From NCBI RefSeq assembly GCF_003012775.1, contig NZ_PXYG01000011.1, forward strand, positions 1-64,000: a DNA stretch of 64,000 nucleotides, given 5' to 3'. Within the stretch, counting starts at the first letter, position 1; every line of letters starts with the position of its first letter. A program made the translations under genes and the position numbers. Below the pieces are notes generated by a model. The model searched no databases. It was not told the origin of the DNA and saw nothing but the letters and a program-made list of their open reading frames with translations. Shown one piece after another: positions 1 through 11,210 of the stretch. The DNA comes from Zobellella endophytica. Lineage in GTDB: Bacteria; Pseudomonadota; Gammaproteobacteria; Enterobacterales; Aeromonadaceae.

Positions 1-82
1 CCATGCCGAACTCAGAAGTGAAACGCGACCGCGCCGATGATAGTGTGGCAGCTGCCATGTGAAAGTAGGTCACTGCCAGGCA
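1..82 (+). rRNA. rrf: 5S ribosomal RNA, 3' part (truncated by the window edge)
   Basis: The first ~82 bases match the 3' two-thirds of a gammaproteobacterial 5S rRNA: the CCATGCCGAACTCAGAAGTG loop-C segment, the GATAGTGTGG segment and the terminal CACTGCCAGGCA. The 5' third lies outside the window. It implies an rRNA operon reading rightwards into the window. No tRNA gene follows it before the terminator. Confidence 0.95.
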
Positions 83-93
83 CCCAAATTCAA

Positions 94-126
94 GAAGCCC
101 TTCACCGATGTGAAGGGCTTTTTTCG
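94..126 (+). terminator. Rho-independent terminator of the rRNA operon
   Basis: An 11-bp stem (AAGCCCTTCAC / GTGAAGGGCTT) with a short loop is followed by a run of T, 12 bases after the end of 5S rRNA. This is the usual end of an rrn operon. Confidence 0.9.
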
Positions 127-212
127 TGCTTCTGAAATCGGGATTCAATCAGAGTCCCTGCCTTTCACTCCTTTCGAATGGTTCTCAATAAGGTCCCTGT
201 CTGTTTTTTTGC

Positions 213-228
213 TGTGAACGGGATCACA
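213..228. promoter_or_regulatory. CRP-like binding site 1 upstream of the PhoH-like gene
   Basis: TGTGA-N6-TCACA is present with no mismatch to the core CRP consensus. It lies about 190 bp upstream of the PIN-PhoH gene. Assignment to CRP rests on the sequence match only; I could not define a promoter with confidence next to it. Confidence 0.5.
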
Positions 229-375
229 TAAATTTCTGGTCTAGGGATCCTCTTTGTGATTTAGTGAGTTAACCCTCGTTCACCGACTTTATCTCACAGC
301 AAGCAGTTGCAGTACCTGACAAAACGTCATAGCGTTAAATTGTAATAAAGCTGTCATTACACAGTGCTTTAACTG

Positions 376-391
376 GGTGATGATCATCACA
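376..391. promoter_or_regulatory. CRP-like palindrome 2 directly upstream of the PhoH-like gene
   Basis: GGTGA-TGATCA-TCACA matches the TGTGA-N6-TCACA core at 9 of 10 positions. The inner 14 bases (377-390) are a perfect palindrome. It ends only 25 bp before the start codon, so a protein bound here would more likely repress or block than activate. Confidence 0.4.
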
Positions 392-416
392 GGGGCCAAG
401 CCCGGGGAGCATGCCT

Positions 417-1796
417 ATGGACGGCAACGACCGTAAACGCTTTATTCTGGATACCAACGTACTCCTGCACGAACCTCTCTCCATCTATTCCTTCAAGGAA
501 CACAATGTCGTCATACCCATGACGGTGCTCGAAGAGCTGGACCGCATCAAGGACCGGCAAAAAGACGTCAGCCGTGATGCCCGGGTAGCGATACGTGCCC
601 TCGAGGATATATTTCATGATGCCACGCCGGAACAGATCGTCGCCGGGGTTCCCTTGGGGCTGAAGGATGACGAGGCTTCAGGCACCATCGCCATCATTTC
701 GGACCGGCACCTGCCGGAAGGGTATGCCATCTTCACCGACGATGAGGCCGACAACCGCATCATCAATACCGCGTTGTATCTGCAAAAGCACAATGCGGAA
801 GGCATGGCGGTACTGGTGACCAAAGACATCAATATGCGGCTCAAGGCCAAGGGGGCCGGCCTGCAGAACGTGGAGGATTACCGCTCCGACCAGCTGGTGG
901 ACGACATTCGCCTGCTGTCGAAGGGCTTTAATCATATAGAAGACAGCTTCTGGGATAGGGTCGGCGAATGCGACAGCGAAACTCACGGCCGGGAGGTGAT
1001 CCACACCGTGGCCGAAGAGCTGCTGCCCGGCGCCCATATCAACCAGTTCCTGGTCGACGATACCGATGATTTTGCCGGCCGAGTGCTGACTAAAGGCGAA
1101 GGCAAGGTTCGCTTCGTCGATCTGGGGCGGGAGCGGATGATGGGGCGCAAGGCCTGGGGTATACATCCCAAGAACATTTATCAGGCCATGGCGCTGGATG
1201 CCTTGCTGGATCCGCACATTGACCTGGTGATCCTGACCGGTCCGGCGGGGTGTGGCAAGACCCTGCTGGCGATGGCCTCGGCCCTGGAGATGACCATCGA
1301 GAAAGGGATTTACGACAGGGTCATCGTGACCCGGAACACACCCGAGATTGCCGAGAGCATCGGCTTTCTGCCCGGCACGGAGGAAGAGAAGATGGCTCCC
1401 TGGCTGGCGGCGATCACCGACACCCTAGAAGTGCTGCACAAGCAGGACGAATGCATGGACGGCTCGCTCAGTTACATCATGGGCAAGGCCAATATTCAGT
1501 TCAAATCGGTCAACTTTATGCGCGGACGCAGCATTCAGAACACCTTCGTGCTGCTGGATGAGTGCCAGAACCTCACCGCGTCTCAGTTGAAGACCATCAT
1601 CACCCGCTGTGGCGAAGGTACCAAGCTGGTGTGTTCGGGTAACCTGGCGCAGATTGACTCCAATTATCTGACCCCGGTGACCTCCGGGCTGACTTATATC
1701 GTGGAACGTTTCAAGGATTTTGAAGGCAGCGCCAATATCTACCTCAACGGTGTGGTGCGCAGCCGGCTGGCCTCCTTTGCGGAAGAAAACCTCTAA
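417..1796 (+). CDS. PIN domain-PhoH ATPase fusion (YlaK-type PhoH family protein)
   Basis: About 459 aa. Residues ~10-140 are a PIN-type RNase domain (FILDTNVLLHEP at the start, acidic residues in EELDRIK and the later TDD/D positions). Residues ~240-455 are the PhoH P-loop ATPase with Walker A GPAGCGKT and Walker B LLDECQN. The family is thought to couple an RNA helicase-like ATPase to a PIN nuclease; its substrate is not known here. An ATG at 411 is in frame, but GGGGAG at 404-409 lies only one base from it and seven bases from the ATG at 417, so I chose 417. The gene is monocistronic and its end overlaps the convergent thiQ by 4 bp. Confidence 0.9.
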   Translation: MDGNDRKRFILDTNVLLHEPLSIYSFKEHNVVIPMTVLEELDRIKDRQKDVSRDARVAIRALEDIFHDATPEQIVAGVPLGLKDDEASGTIAIISDRHLPEGYAIFTDDEADNRIINTALYLQKHNAEGMAVLVTKDINMRLKAKGAGLQNVEDYRSDQLVDDIRLLSKGFNHIEDSFWDRVGECDSETHGREVIHTVAEELLPGAHINQFLVDDTDDFAGRVLTKGEGKVRFVDLGRERMMGRKAWGIHPKNIYQAMALDALLDPHIDLVILTGPAGCGKTLLAMASALEMTIEKGIYDRVIVTRNTPEIAESIGFLPGTEEEKMAPWLAAITDTLEVLHKQDECMDGSLSYIMGKANIQFKSVNFMRGRSIQNTFVLLDECQNLTASQLKTIITRCGEGTKLVCSGNLAQIDSNYLTPVTSGLTYIVERFKDFEGSANIYLNGVVRSRLASFAEENL

Positions 1797-2488
1797 CCGC
1801 CCAAATAGGCACTGAGCTCAGGGGTCCGGGGGGCTGACAACAGCTCCCCGTTACCGCTTTCCCAAATGGTTCCGTTATAAACGAAGGCAAGGCCGTCGGC
1901 GATCCTGGCGGCTTCGTCCGGATGATGCGTGACCAGCAGTACCGTCAGCCCCAGCCGGTCGGTCTGCTGGCGTAACAGCTCGAGCAGCTCGAAGCGCAAG
2001 GCCGGGTCCAGGGCCGAGAAGGGTTCATCCAGCAGCAGGACCGGCTGCCGGCGCGCCAGGCAACGGGCCAGTCCGACCCGCTGCTGTTGCCCCCCGGAAA
2101 GGGTGGCTGGCTTGCGCGCCAGCAGGGACTCGATCCCCAGCTGCCGGGCTGCGGTCATCACCTCGGCATCCTGTTGTGGACTCAGCCGCAGCGAAGGTGA
2201 CAGGCCGATGGCAATATTCTGATATACCGTCATATGCCAGAACAGGTTGTTGTCCTGGAACAGGGTGGTGATGGGGCGCTGTGCCGGCGCCAACGGCAGC
2301 AGATCCCGCCCGTCAAAACGCAAGTCTCCGGAGGTTATCTTCGAAAATCCTGCCAGCATGGACAACAGGGTGGATTTACCGGCGCCGCTGGGGCCGATCA
2401 GTGCGGTAATGGCGCCGGCGGGGGCCTGGAGGGAAAAACACAATTCCTGCTCCGGATAGCGGGCGGTCAGTTTATTCAGCTCGAGCAT
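1793..2488 (-). CDS. thiQ: Thiamine/TPP ABC transporter, ATP-binding protein ThiQ
   Basis: 231 aa, the usual ThiQ length. The Walker A motif GPSGAGKS lies near residue 32, the ABC signature LSGGQQQR near 130, Walker B VLLLDEP follows, and the H-loop is in VLLVTHHPDEA. It powers import of thiamine or thiamine pyrophosphate through ThiP. It is the last gene of thiBPQ, and its start overlaps the end of thiP by 17 bp, which suggests translational coupling. Control is by the TPP riboswitch in front of thiB. Confidence 0.93.
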   Translation of the reverse strand: MLELNKLTARYPEQELCFSLQAPAGAITALIGPSGAGKSTLLSMLAGFSKITSGDLRFDGRDLLPLAPAQRPITTLFQDNNLFWHMTVYQNIAIGLSPSLRLSPQQDAEVMTAARQLGIESLLARKPATLSGGQQQRVGLARCLARRQPVLLLDEPFSALDPALRFELLELLRQQTDRLGLTVLLVTHHPDEAARIADGLAFVYNGTIWESGNGELLSAPRTPELSAYLGG

Positions 2489-4073
2489 CTTTGCCCCCCA
2501 GAACCCCTTCGATCAACAGGAACAGGCCCAGGCTCAGCAACAGCAACAGCAGGGCGGTAGCGGCGGCATCGGCCATCTGGTAATTACCCAACTGCTGGTA
2601 CAGCAGCCAGGGCAGGGTTTGCAACTGCTGGCTGCCAAACAGGGCAATGGCACTGAGATCCCCCAGCGACAGCATCATCGCCAGGGCCAGGGTCAGCGCC
2701 ATGGGTTTACGCAGTTGCGGCCACTCGACCCGGCGGGCACGGGCCAGACCCTGAATATCCAGGCTGGCACAGAGTCGGTCGTACTGGCGGGCCACGCGCT
2801 CCATGGGTAGCTGCAAGGTCCGCAGGCCATAGGGCAGTGCCATCAGGGCATTGACCAGCAGCACCAGTATCGGCCCCAGGGCAAACACGTCGGCGATATT
2901 GCGCAACAGGATAAAAAGCCCGGTGGACAGCACCACGGCGGGCAGCACCAGGATCACCGAGCCGGTGGCCTCCAGCATGGCCGCACCCGTCCGGTGCTCC
3001 AGGTGCAGGCGCAGATAACGGCTGCTGTACAGCAACCCCAGGGTTAGCAGCAGCGACAGCAGGCCCGCGCCGGCGGCGATCCACAATGAGGTCAGCACAG
3101 ACAACCATAAACGGGGTGAGCTCAGCGCCGGCCACAGTTGCGGATTGAAACCGGCGGTAACGATGGCCAGCAGCGGCGGGAGAAAAATCGCCAGGCAGCC
3201 TCCCAGTACCAGAGTATCCCATAATCGGATCAGGGGGGCCCGCCGATCCGGGCGCTCAATCCGGTTTCCGCCGCCCGGCTGATGAAGCTGGGGGTGGCTC
3301 AGCCAGTACTGCAGGGCCAGAAAACCGCAGCAGAACAACAGTTGCAGCAGGGCCAGCATGCCGGCCAGCGGTAGATCGAAATCAAAGCGCAGGGCCTGGT
3401 AAATGGCGACTTCCAGGGTAGTGGATCTGGGCCCTCCGCCGAGCGCCATGACGGTAGCGAAGCTGGTGAAACAGAGCATGAAGATCATGCTGGCCAGGGC
3501 CGGCAGGGCGCTGCGCATGGCCGGCCATTCCAGCCAGCGGAACAGCTGACAGCCGTTGAAGCCCAGTTGACTGGCCAGCCGCCACTGGCTCTGGGGTACC
3601 GCTTCTATACCTTGCAGCAGCACGCGGGCCGCCAATGGCATATTGAAGAACACGTGGGCCAGCAGTATGCCGGGCAGGCCATAGAGGTAGCTGACGGGCT
3701 CCATGCCGACCAGGAGCAGCAGTTGATTGACCCAGCCCTGCCGGCCATGGACGGCGACAATGCCGAACACCACCAGGATCACCGGCAATACCAGCGATAG
3801 CCCGAACAGCCGCAACAACAGGACACGACCTGGGAAGTAGCGGCGCGACAGCGTCTGGGCCAGGGGGATGGCCAGCAGCAGGCTGAACAGGGTCGACAGG
3901 GCCGCCTGATAGAAGCTGAACCAGATGACGTGGCGCAGATAGCTGTCACTCAATAACTGCCCGATGGAGGCCTGGCCGCTCTGCAGTAATAAGGCCACAA
4001 TGGGCCCAGCGGTGAGCAGCAGTATACCGGCGAGGCTGAGGCCGCCCGGTAACCACCAGCGTCGTACCGGCAT
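2472..4073 (-). CDS. thiP: Thiamine/TPP ABC transporter, permease ThiP
   Basis: 533 aa, close to E. coli ThiP (536). It is a fused double permease: two halves, each with about six hydrophobic segments and an EAA-type loop (for example GIEAVPQSQWRLASQLG in the first half), as in iron(III)/thiamine permeases. The frame is open for a further ~160 codons upstream, but that stretch lies inside thiB. The ATG at 4073 shares its A with the thiB stop (TGATG) and gives the normal N-terminus MPVRRWWLPGG. It is the membrane channel for substrate delivered by ThiB. Confidence 0.93.
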   Translation of the reverse strand: MPVRRWWLPGGLSLAGILLLTAGPIVALLLQSGQASIGQLLSDSYLRHVIWFSFYQAALSTLFSLLLAIPLAQTLSRRYFPGRVLLLRLFGLSLVLPVILVVFGIVAVHGRQGWVNQLLLLVGMEPVSYLYGLPGILLAHVFFNMPLAARVLLQGIEAVPQSQWRLASQLGFNGCQLFRWLEWPAMRSALPALASMIFMLCFTSFATVMALGGGPRSTTLEVAIYQALRFDFDLPLAGMLALLQLLFCCGFLALQYWLSHPQLHQPGGGNRIERPDRRAPLIRLWDTLVLGGCLAIFLPPLLAIVTAGFNPQLWPALSSPRLWLSVLTSLWIAAGAGLLSLLLTLGLLYSSRYLRLHLEHRTGAAMLEATGSVILVLPAVVLSTGLFILLRNIADVFALGPILVLLVNALMALPYGLRTLQLPMERVARQYDRLCASLDIQGLARARRVEWPQLRKPMALTLALAMMLSLGDLSAIALFGSQQLQTLPWLLYQQLGNYQMADAAATALLLLLLSLGLFLLIEGVLGGKDARAE

Positions 4074-5056
4074 CAATGGGTAACCGAGGACAGCCACTGT
4101 CGGAGCCAGCTCTGGCGGCGTTCGGCTACTTCCTGGGAACTGAAGCTGAGCGCCTGGGTAGGCTGAACCAGGGTCTTGAAGCCGGCGGGCAGTTCGGTGT
4201 CTATCACCGGGTACATCCAGTTGCCGGCGGGAATATGGTTTTGGAAGCCGGGGCTGACCATGAATTGCAGGAAGCGGTCGGCCAGCTCCGGCTGTTGGCT
4301 GGTATTGAGCCTGGCCGCTACTTCCACCTGCAGGTAGTGACCTTCCTCGAAACCGGCGGCCCGATACTGGGTCTTCTGCTCCGCCTCGATGTGGTAGGCG
4401 GGGGAAGTGGTGTAGGACAGCACCAGATCCGCCTCGCCCTTGAGGAACATACCGTAGGACTCGCTCCAGCCCTTGGTGACGGAGACGGTGCGTTTGGCCA
4501 GGTTCTGCCAGACTTCGGGCGCCTTGTCGCCGTACAGCTTCTGAACCCACAGCATCAGGCCCTGGCCCGGGGTGCTGGTGCGCGGATCCTGGTACAGCAG
4601 GGTCAGCTTGGGGCGTTCCAGCAACTCGGCGAAGCTGGCGGGGGGATTGGCGAGGCGCTCGGTGTCGTAGATAAAGGCGAAGTAGCCGTAGTCGAAGGGC
4701 AGGAACACCGGGTCATTCCAGCCGCCGGGGACCTGGAGCCCCTCGGGAGATTGGCCATGCTCGGCCAGCAGGCCGGTGTCCTTGGCGGCCTGCAGCAGGT
4801 TGTTGTCCAGTCCCAGCACGATATCGGCCTTGGTGTTGGCGCCTTCGAGTCGCAGCCGGTTGAGGATCGACACCCCATCGTCCAGGGCCACCAGCTCAAG
4901 ATTGCAGTCACATTCCGCCTCGAAGGTCTGCTCGATGGCCGGGCCTGGTCCCCAATCGGACGCAAATGAGCTATAGGTATAGATGGTCAGGGTCGGGGTT
5001 TGCGCCGCGGCCTGGCCGGCGGCGAGCAGGGGCAGGGCTATCAGGACTTTTTTCAC
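4073..5056 (-). CDS. thiB: Thiamine/TPP ABC transporter, periplasmic binding protein ThiB
   Basis: 327 aa, identical in length to E. coli ThiB. It has a short signal peptide (KKVLIALPLLAAGQAAAQ) and then the mature start TPTLTIYTYSSFASDWGPG, which is typical of the family. I chose the GTG at 5056 because AAGGAGTGG sits four bases upstream of it. The longer open frame would translate the TPP riboswitch. It binds thiamine, TMP or TPP in the periplasm and is the first gene of thiBPQ. Confidence 0.93.
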   Translation of the reverse strand: MKKVLIALPLLAAGQAAAQTPTLTIYTYSSFASDWGPGPAIEQTFEAECDCNLELVALDDGVSILNRLRLEGANTKADIVLGLDNNLLQAAKDTGLLAEHGQSPEGLQVPGGWNDPVFLPFDYGYFAFIYDTERLANPPASFAELLERPKLTLLYQDPRTSTPGQGLMLWVQKLYGDKAPEVWQNLAKRTVSVTKGWSESYGMFLKGEADLVLSYTTSPAYHIEAEQKTQYRAAGFEEGHYLQVEVAARLNTSQQPELADRFLQFMVSPGFQNHIPAGNWMYPVIDTELPAGFKTLVQPTQALSFSSQEVAERRQSWLRQWLSSVTH

Positions 5057-5095
5057 TGGGCCACTCCTTGGTGGATAGGGTAAGGCCGAGTGCTC

Positions 5096-5166
5096 AAATC
5101 CCTTTGCCGGCATGACCCGGCTCAGGTGCACGAGTATGATCTCAGCGGCTGGCCGCACCCGTTTGA
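5096..5166 (-). promoter_or_regulatory. TPP riboswitch (THI element) controlling thiBPQ
   Basis: Read on the minus strand, the sequence contains the ordered THI-box blocks: GGGTGC, CTGAGA, ACCTGA, CCGGGT-ATGCCGGC and AAGGGA. CTGAGAT and the ACCTGA...GCCGGC...GGGA block are the conserved ligand-binding parts. It ends about 40 bases before the thiB GTG, so it can act on the ribosome site (AAGGAGTGG) or on transcription. I do not see a strong terminator between it and thiB, which favours translational control. Confidence 0.9.
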
Positions 5167-5229
5167 GAATGGCCGCCATTGTAGGGCTATTCTTTTTGCT
5201 AAACCAGTTTCTTATAAGGATGACGACCC

Positions 5230-5520
5230 ATGATGCCAGCCCATGAAGAACATCGTTTTTACAGCCGCATGCAACTGGATGCCAAGGTGATCCTGGCCAC
5301 CAGCAAGGAGAGGGTAGAAGCCGTATGCCGCAACCTCAGTGCCGAGGGTGTACTGCTGGAAGTGGCGGCCGGCAAGTGTCAGGCCGGGCAGCAATGGCAC
5401 CTGGTACTGCCCTCCACGGATCCTCATATCGAGCCGTTGATGGCAACGGCAACGGTGCTGCGGGTTGACGCGGGAGCAGAGAACGATCGGGTGGCCCTGA
5501 GGCTGAGCGACGTACACTAG
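5230..5520 (+). CDS. PilZ domain protein (candidate c-di-GMP receptor)
   Basis: 96 aa, a single domain. The N-terminal HRFYSRM gives the RxxxR motif of PilZ (R at ~9 and ~13), and NLSAEGV gives the (D/N)xSxxG motif; together these bind c-di-GMP in the family. The rest is the short beta-barrel. There are no membrane segments. A possible ribosome site is AAGGATG, 5217-5223. It stands alone between thiB (divergent) and a thioesterase gene, so its target cannot be inferred. Confidence 0.8.
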   Translation: MMPAHEEHRFYSRMQLDAKVILATSKERVEAVCRNLSAEGVLLEVAAGKCQAGQQWHLVLPSTDPHIEPLMATATVLRVDAGAENDRVALRLSDVH

Positions 5521-5608
5521 CGAGGAGGGCGCTTTCCTGAATGTTAATTGAATGTTTTTGTTGTTGTGGTTAGAGTAAAAAACCTAATTCAGTTCGGGAA
5601 GCCCTCAC

Positions 5609-6034
5609 ATGTCCAAAGATGAACGTCATTTTCCGGTCAGCATCGAGATCCCCGTCGCCTGGGGCGAGATGGATGCGCTCAACCACGTCAACAACGTGGT
5701 TTACTTTCGCTATTTCGAAACCGTGCGTATCGAGTATCTGCGTCGTATCGGCATGCTGGATGTACTGAGCACCCAGGGCGTGGGACCGGTGCTGGCGGAG
5801 ACCTCCGCCCGCTATCGCCGCCCGGTGACCTTTCCCGATACCCTGACTGCCCAGGCCCGGGTCAGCCAACTGGATGAACACGGCTTTACCATGGAGTACC
5901 GCATTGTCAGCCAGGCCCAGCAGACGGTGACCACCGAAGGCTCGGCGCGGGTGGTGATGGTGGATTTCGGCAGCGGTCGCAAGGCGCCGCTCGGCGAGGA
6001 GTTGAAACAGCGGCTGCTGCAGTTGGAGGGATAA
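5609..6034 (+). CDS. Acyl-CoA thioesterase, 4HBT/YbgC-like hot-dog fold
   Basis: 141 aa, a single hot-dog domain. The segment WGEMDALNHVNNVVYFRYFE is the classic 4-hydroxybenzoyl-CoA thioesterase signature with the catalytic Asp in GEMD. It probably hydrolyses short or medium acyl-CoA esters; the exact substrate is not visible. The gene is monocistronic and ends in a strong hairpin shared with the convergent leuD. Confidence 0.85.
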   Translation: MSKDERHFPVSIEIPVAWGEMDALNHVNNVVYFRYFETVRIEYLRRIGMLDVLSTQGVGPVLAETSARYRRPVTFPDTLTAQARVSQLDEHGFTMEYRIVSQAQQTVTTEGSARVVMVDFGSGRKAPLGEELKQRLLQLEG

Positions 6035-6035
6035 G

Positions 6036-6060
6036 ACAACGCCGGCTGCGCCGGCGTTGT
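6036..6060. terminator. Hairpin between the convergent thioesterase gene and leuD
   Basis: A perfect 11-bp stem (ACAACGCCGGC / GCCGGCGTTGT) with a 3-base loop lies in the 31-bp gap between two convergent genes. It has no long U tract on either strand, so it is a likely bidirectional but not ideal terminator. Confidence 0.6.
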
Positions 6061-6065
6061 GGTGA

Positions 6066-6665
6066 TTACAACCAGCTCGGTTGCTTGGCCTCGTAGGTGT
6101 CGATCTGATCTGCGTGTTGCAGGGTCAGACCGATATTGTCCAGGCCGTTGAGCAGGCAGTAGCGGCGGAACTCGTCGATCTCGAAGGGAAAGGCGAGCTT
6201 GCCGGCCTTCACCTGCTGGGCTTCCAGATCCACGGTTATCTCGGCGCCCTTGTCGGCGTTCACGTACTGGAACAGGGCGTCCACCTGCTCTTCGCTCAGC
6301 CGCACCGGCACCATGCCATTGTTGATGGCGTTGCCGTAGAAGATATCGGCGAAGCTCGGCGCTATGACGGCCTTGAGGCCGAAGTCGGCCAGGGCCCAGG
6401 GGGCGTGCTCGCGGCTGGAGCCGCAGCCGAAGTTTTCCCGGGCCAGCAGGATCACCGCCTGATCGTAAGGCGCCTGGTTGAGCACGAACTCGGGATTGGG
6501 CTGGTTGCCCGCATCGTCCAGAAAACGCGAGTCGTGGAACAGGTGCTTGCCGAAGCCGGACCGGGTCACCTTCTGCAGGAACTGCTTGGGAATGATCTGA
6601 TCGGTGTCTACGTTGGCCGCGTCCAGGGGGGCGGCGATACCGGTTAATTGCTTGAATCCGCTCAT
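6066..6665 (-). CDS. leuD: 3-isopropylmalate dehydratase, small subunit
   Basis: 199 aa, near the E. coli length (201). The N-terminus [26 protein letters not shown] and the motif [16 protein letters not shown] are diagnostic of the swivel subunit of isopropylmalate isomerase. With LeuC it converts 2-isopropylmalate to 3-isopropylmalate. It is the last gene of leuABCD, 10 bp after leuC. Confidence 0.97.
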   Translation of the reverse strand: MSGFKQLTGIAAPLDAANVDTDQIIPKQFLQKVTRSGFGKHLFHDSRFLDDAGNQPNPEFVLNQAPYDQAVILLARENFGCGSSREHAPWALADFGLKAVIAPSFADIFYGNAINNGMVPVRLSEEQVDALFQYVNADKGAEITVDLEAQQVKAGKLAFPFEIDEFRRYCLLNGLDNIGLTLQHADQIDTYEAKQPSWL

Positions 6666-6675
6666 GGTTTACCCC

Positions 6676-8072
6676 TTATAAATCCCGGATGTCGACGAAG
6701 TGACCGAACACGGCGGCGGCGGCGGCCATGGCCGGGCTCACCAGATGGGTGCGGCCACCGCGGCCCTGACGGCCTTCGAAGTTACGGTTGCTGGTGGCGG
6801 CACAACGCTCGCCCGGCTCCAGCCGGTCGTTGTTCATGGCCAGGCACATGGAACAGCCGGGCAGACGCCACTCGAAGCCCGCTTCGATAAAGATGTTGTC
6901 CAGCCCTTCCGCTTCTGCCTGGGCCTTCACCTGCTGGGAGCCGGGTACCACCAGCGCCTGTACCCCGACGGCGACCTTGCGGCCGCGGGCGATGGCGGCG
7001 GCGGCGCGCAGATCCTCGATGCGGCTGTTGGTGCAGGAGCCGATGAATACCTTGTCGATGCTGACGTCGGTGAGTTTCTGGCCCGCTTCCAGCGCCATGT
7101 ATTGTAACGCCTTGGCGGCGGACTGGCGCTCGATGGCATCGTCGAAGTCTTCCGGTGCCGGAATGGTGCCGTTCACCGGCATCACCTGGCCCGGGTTGGT
7201 GCCCCAGGTCACCTGGGGCGCGATCTCGGCACCATCCAGCTCGACCACGGCGTCGAAGGTGGCATCCGCGTCGGACTTCAGGGCCTGCCAGTAGGCAACC
7301 GCCGCTTCCCACTGCTCGCCCTCGGGGGCGAAGGGCTTGCCCTTGAGGTAGTCGAAGGTGGTCTGGTCCGGGGCCACCAGGCCGGCCTTGGCGCCGAGCT
7401 CGATGGCCATGTTGCAGATGGTCATGCGCGCTTCCATCGACAGGGACTCGATAACGCTGCCGCAGAATTCCACCACATGGCCGGTGCCGCCGGCGTGGCC
7501 GACCTTGCCGATGATGGCCAGTACCACGTCCTTGGCGCTGATGCCCGGTTTGAGTGCGCCGTTGACCTGGATTTTCATGGTCCTGGCCCGGCCCTGCTTC
7601 AGGGTCTGGGTGGCCATGACGTGTTCCACTTCGGAAGTGCCGATACCGAAGGCCAGGGCACCGAAGGCGCCATGGGTGGCGGTGTGGGAGTCGCCGCAGA
7701 CGATGGTGGTGCCGGGCAGGGTCAGGCCCAGCTCGGGGCCGATCACGTGCACTATGCCCTGGTACTTGTGGTGCAGGTCATAGAGGGGCACGCCGAACTC
7801 TTCACAGTTCCTGGCCAGGGTTTCCATCTGGATGCGGGCCATCTCGCCGGAGGCGGCGATGTCGTTGGTCTGGGTGGAGACGTTGTGATCCATGGTCGCC
7901 CAGGTGCGGTCCGGGCGGCGCAGCTGGCGGCCCTTTTCGCGCAGGCCGTCGAAGGCCTGGGGCGAGGTGACTTCGTGCACCAGGTGGCGGTCGATGTAGA
8001 GCAGCGGGGTTTCACCGGCTTCATCGCGCACCAGGTGGGCGTCGAAAACTTTCTGATAGAGGGTCTTGGCCA

Positions 8073-8073
<1 letters not shown>
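6676..8073 (-). CDS. leuC: 3-isopropylmalate dehydratase, large subunit
   Basis: 465 aa, as in E. coli (466). It has the aconitase-type 4Fe-4S ligand motifs: FIGSCTNSR for one Cys, and [10 protein letters not shown] for the pair near the C-terminus. It works with LeuD. The start ATG at 8073 shares its A with the leuB stop, indicating tight coupling. Confidence 0.97.
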
Positions 8074-10741
<2,668 letters not shown>

Positions 10742-10784
10742 GTCGCTTCCCCTCTATATGGATCCGTGCCGCCCGCGACAGATA

Positions 10785-10816
10785 TAAAAAACCCGTGCGG
10801 ATGGCACGGGTTTTAA
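10785..10816 (-). terminator. Attenuator terminator of the leu operon
   Basis: On the minus strand, AACCCGTGC and GCACGGGTT form a 9-bp stem with a 5-base loop and a following T run, 44 bp before leuA. Its 5' arm can also pair with the GCACGGGTTAG at the end of the leader-peptide gene (10850-10860), which gives a competing antiterminator. Confidence 0.88.
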
Positions 10817-10849
10817 CTTGAATATGTGGATGATGAATTCCAGCTACGC

Positions 10850-10915
10850 CTAACCCGTGCGCTTGAGCACCTCTAGAGTTAGTAGTAGCCGAACGTGCTT
10901 TTGCATATCACTCAT
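10850..10915 (-). CDS. leuL: leu operon leader peptide
   Basis: A 21-aa reading frame on the minus strand: M at 10915, TAG at 10850-10852. The core reads VRLLLTLEVLKRTG, with three consecutive CTA leucine codons, then ACT, then another CTA, followed later by CTC. Rare Leu codons in a short frame immediately before a terminator are the signature of transcription attenuation by Leu-tRNA charging. The stop codon lies within the sequence that can pair with the terminator stem. Too short for automatic gene callers. Confidence 0.9.
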   Translation of the reverse strand: MSDMQKHVRLLLTLEVLKRTG

Positions 10916-10945
10916 CACCGAAAAGAATCCGTCAACAACGCTATA

Positions 10946-10974
10946 CCAATAACGGGAATCTTGACGGCTGTCAA
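10946..10974 (-). promoter_or_regulatory. Probable leu operon promoter
   Basis: On the minus strand, TTGACA (10974-10969) is followed after 17 bp by TATTGG (10951-10946). The -35 is perfect and the -10 is weak. It is placed ~30 bp before the leuL start. The remaining sequence to 11210 is AT-rich and shows no other gene. Confidence 0.55.
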
Positions 10975-11210
10975 CTTTTACCTTGCCAGCTCTCGATGCG
11001 GCAGTTTTTCGATAAAGTGTCTGTTTCGGTTTTATTTGGATTAATGTACCTGTTTGTTTTAGTTTTTTGAAACTAAGTACTGTATTTCTCCGTTTTTAGG
11101 TTTCATTCATTTATTCCCGGCGACGATCCGGTGGACGAGATCGGGGTCATCGCTTTGTCACCTGAGCGGGAGACACTGGACAGTCCCGAGCAGTAAGGTA
11201 AGGAAGATGA

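Noticed and set aside
4074-4550. N-terminal extension of thiP into thiB
   Set aside because: The ATG at 4073 gives the normal ThiP length and is coupled to the thiB stop; the extension overlaps thiB out of frame.
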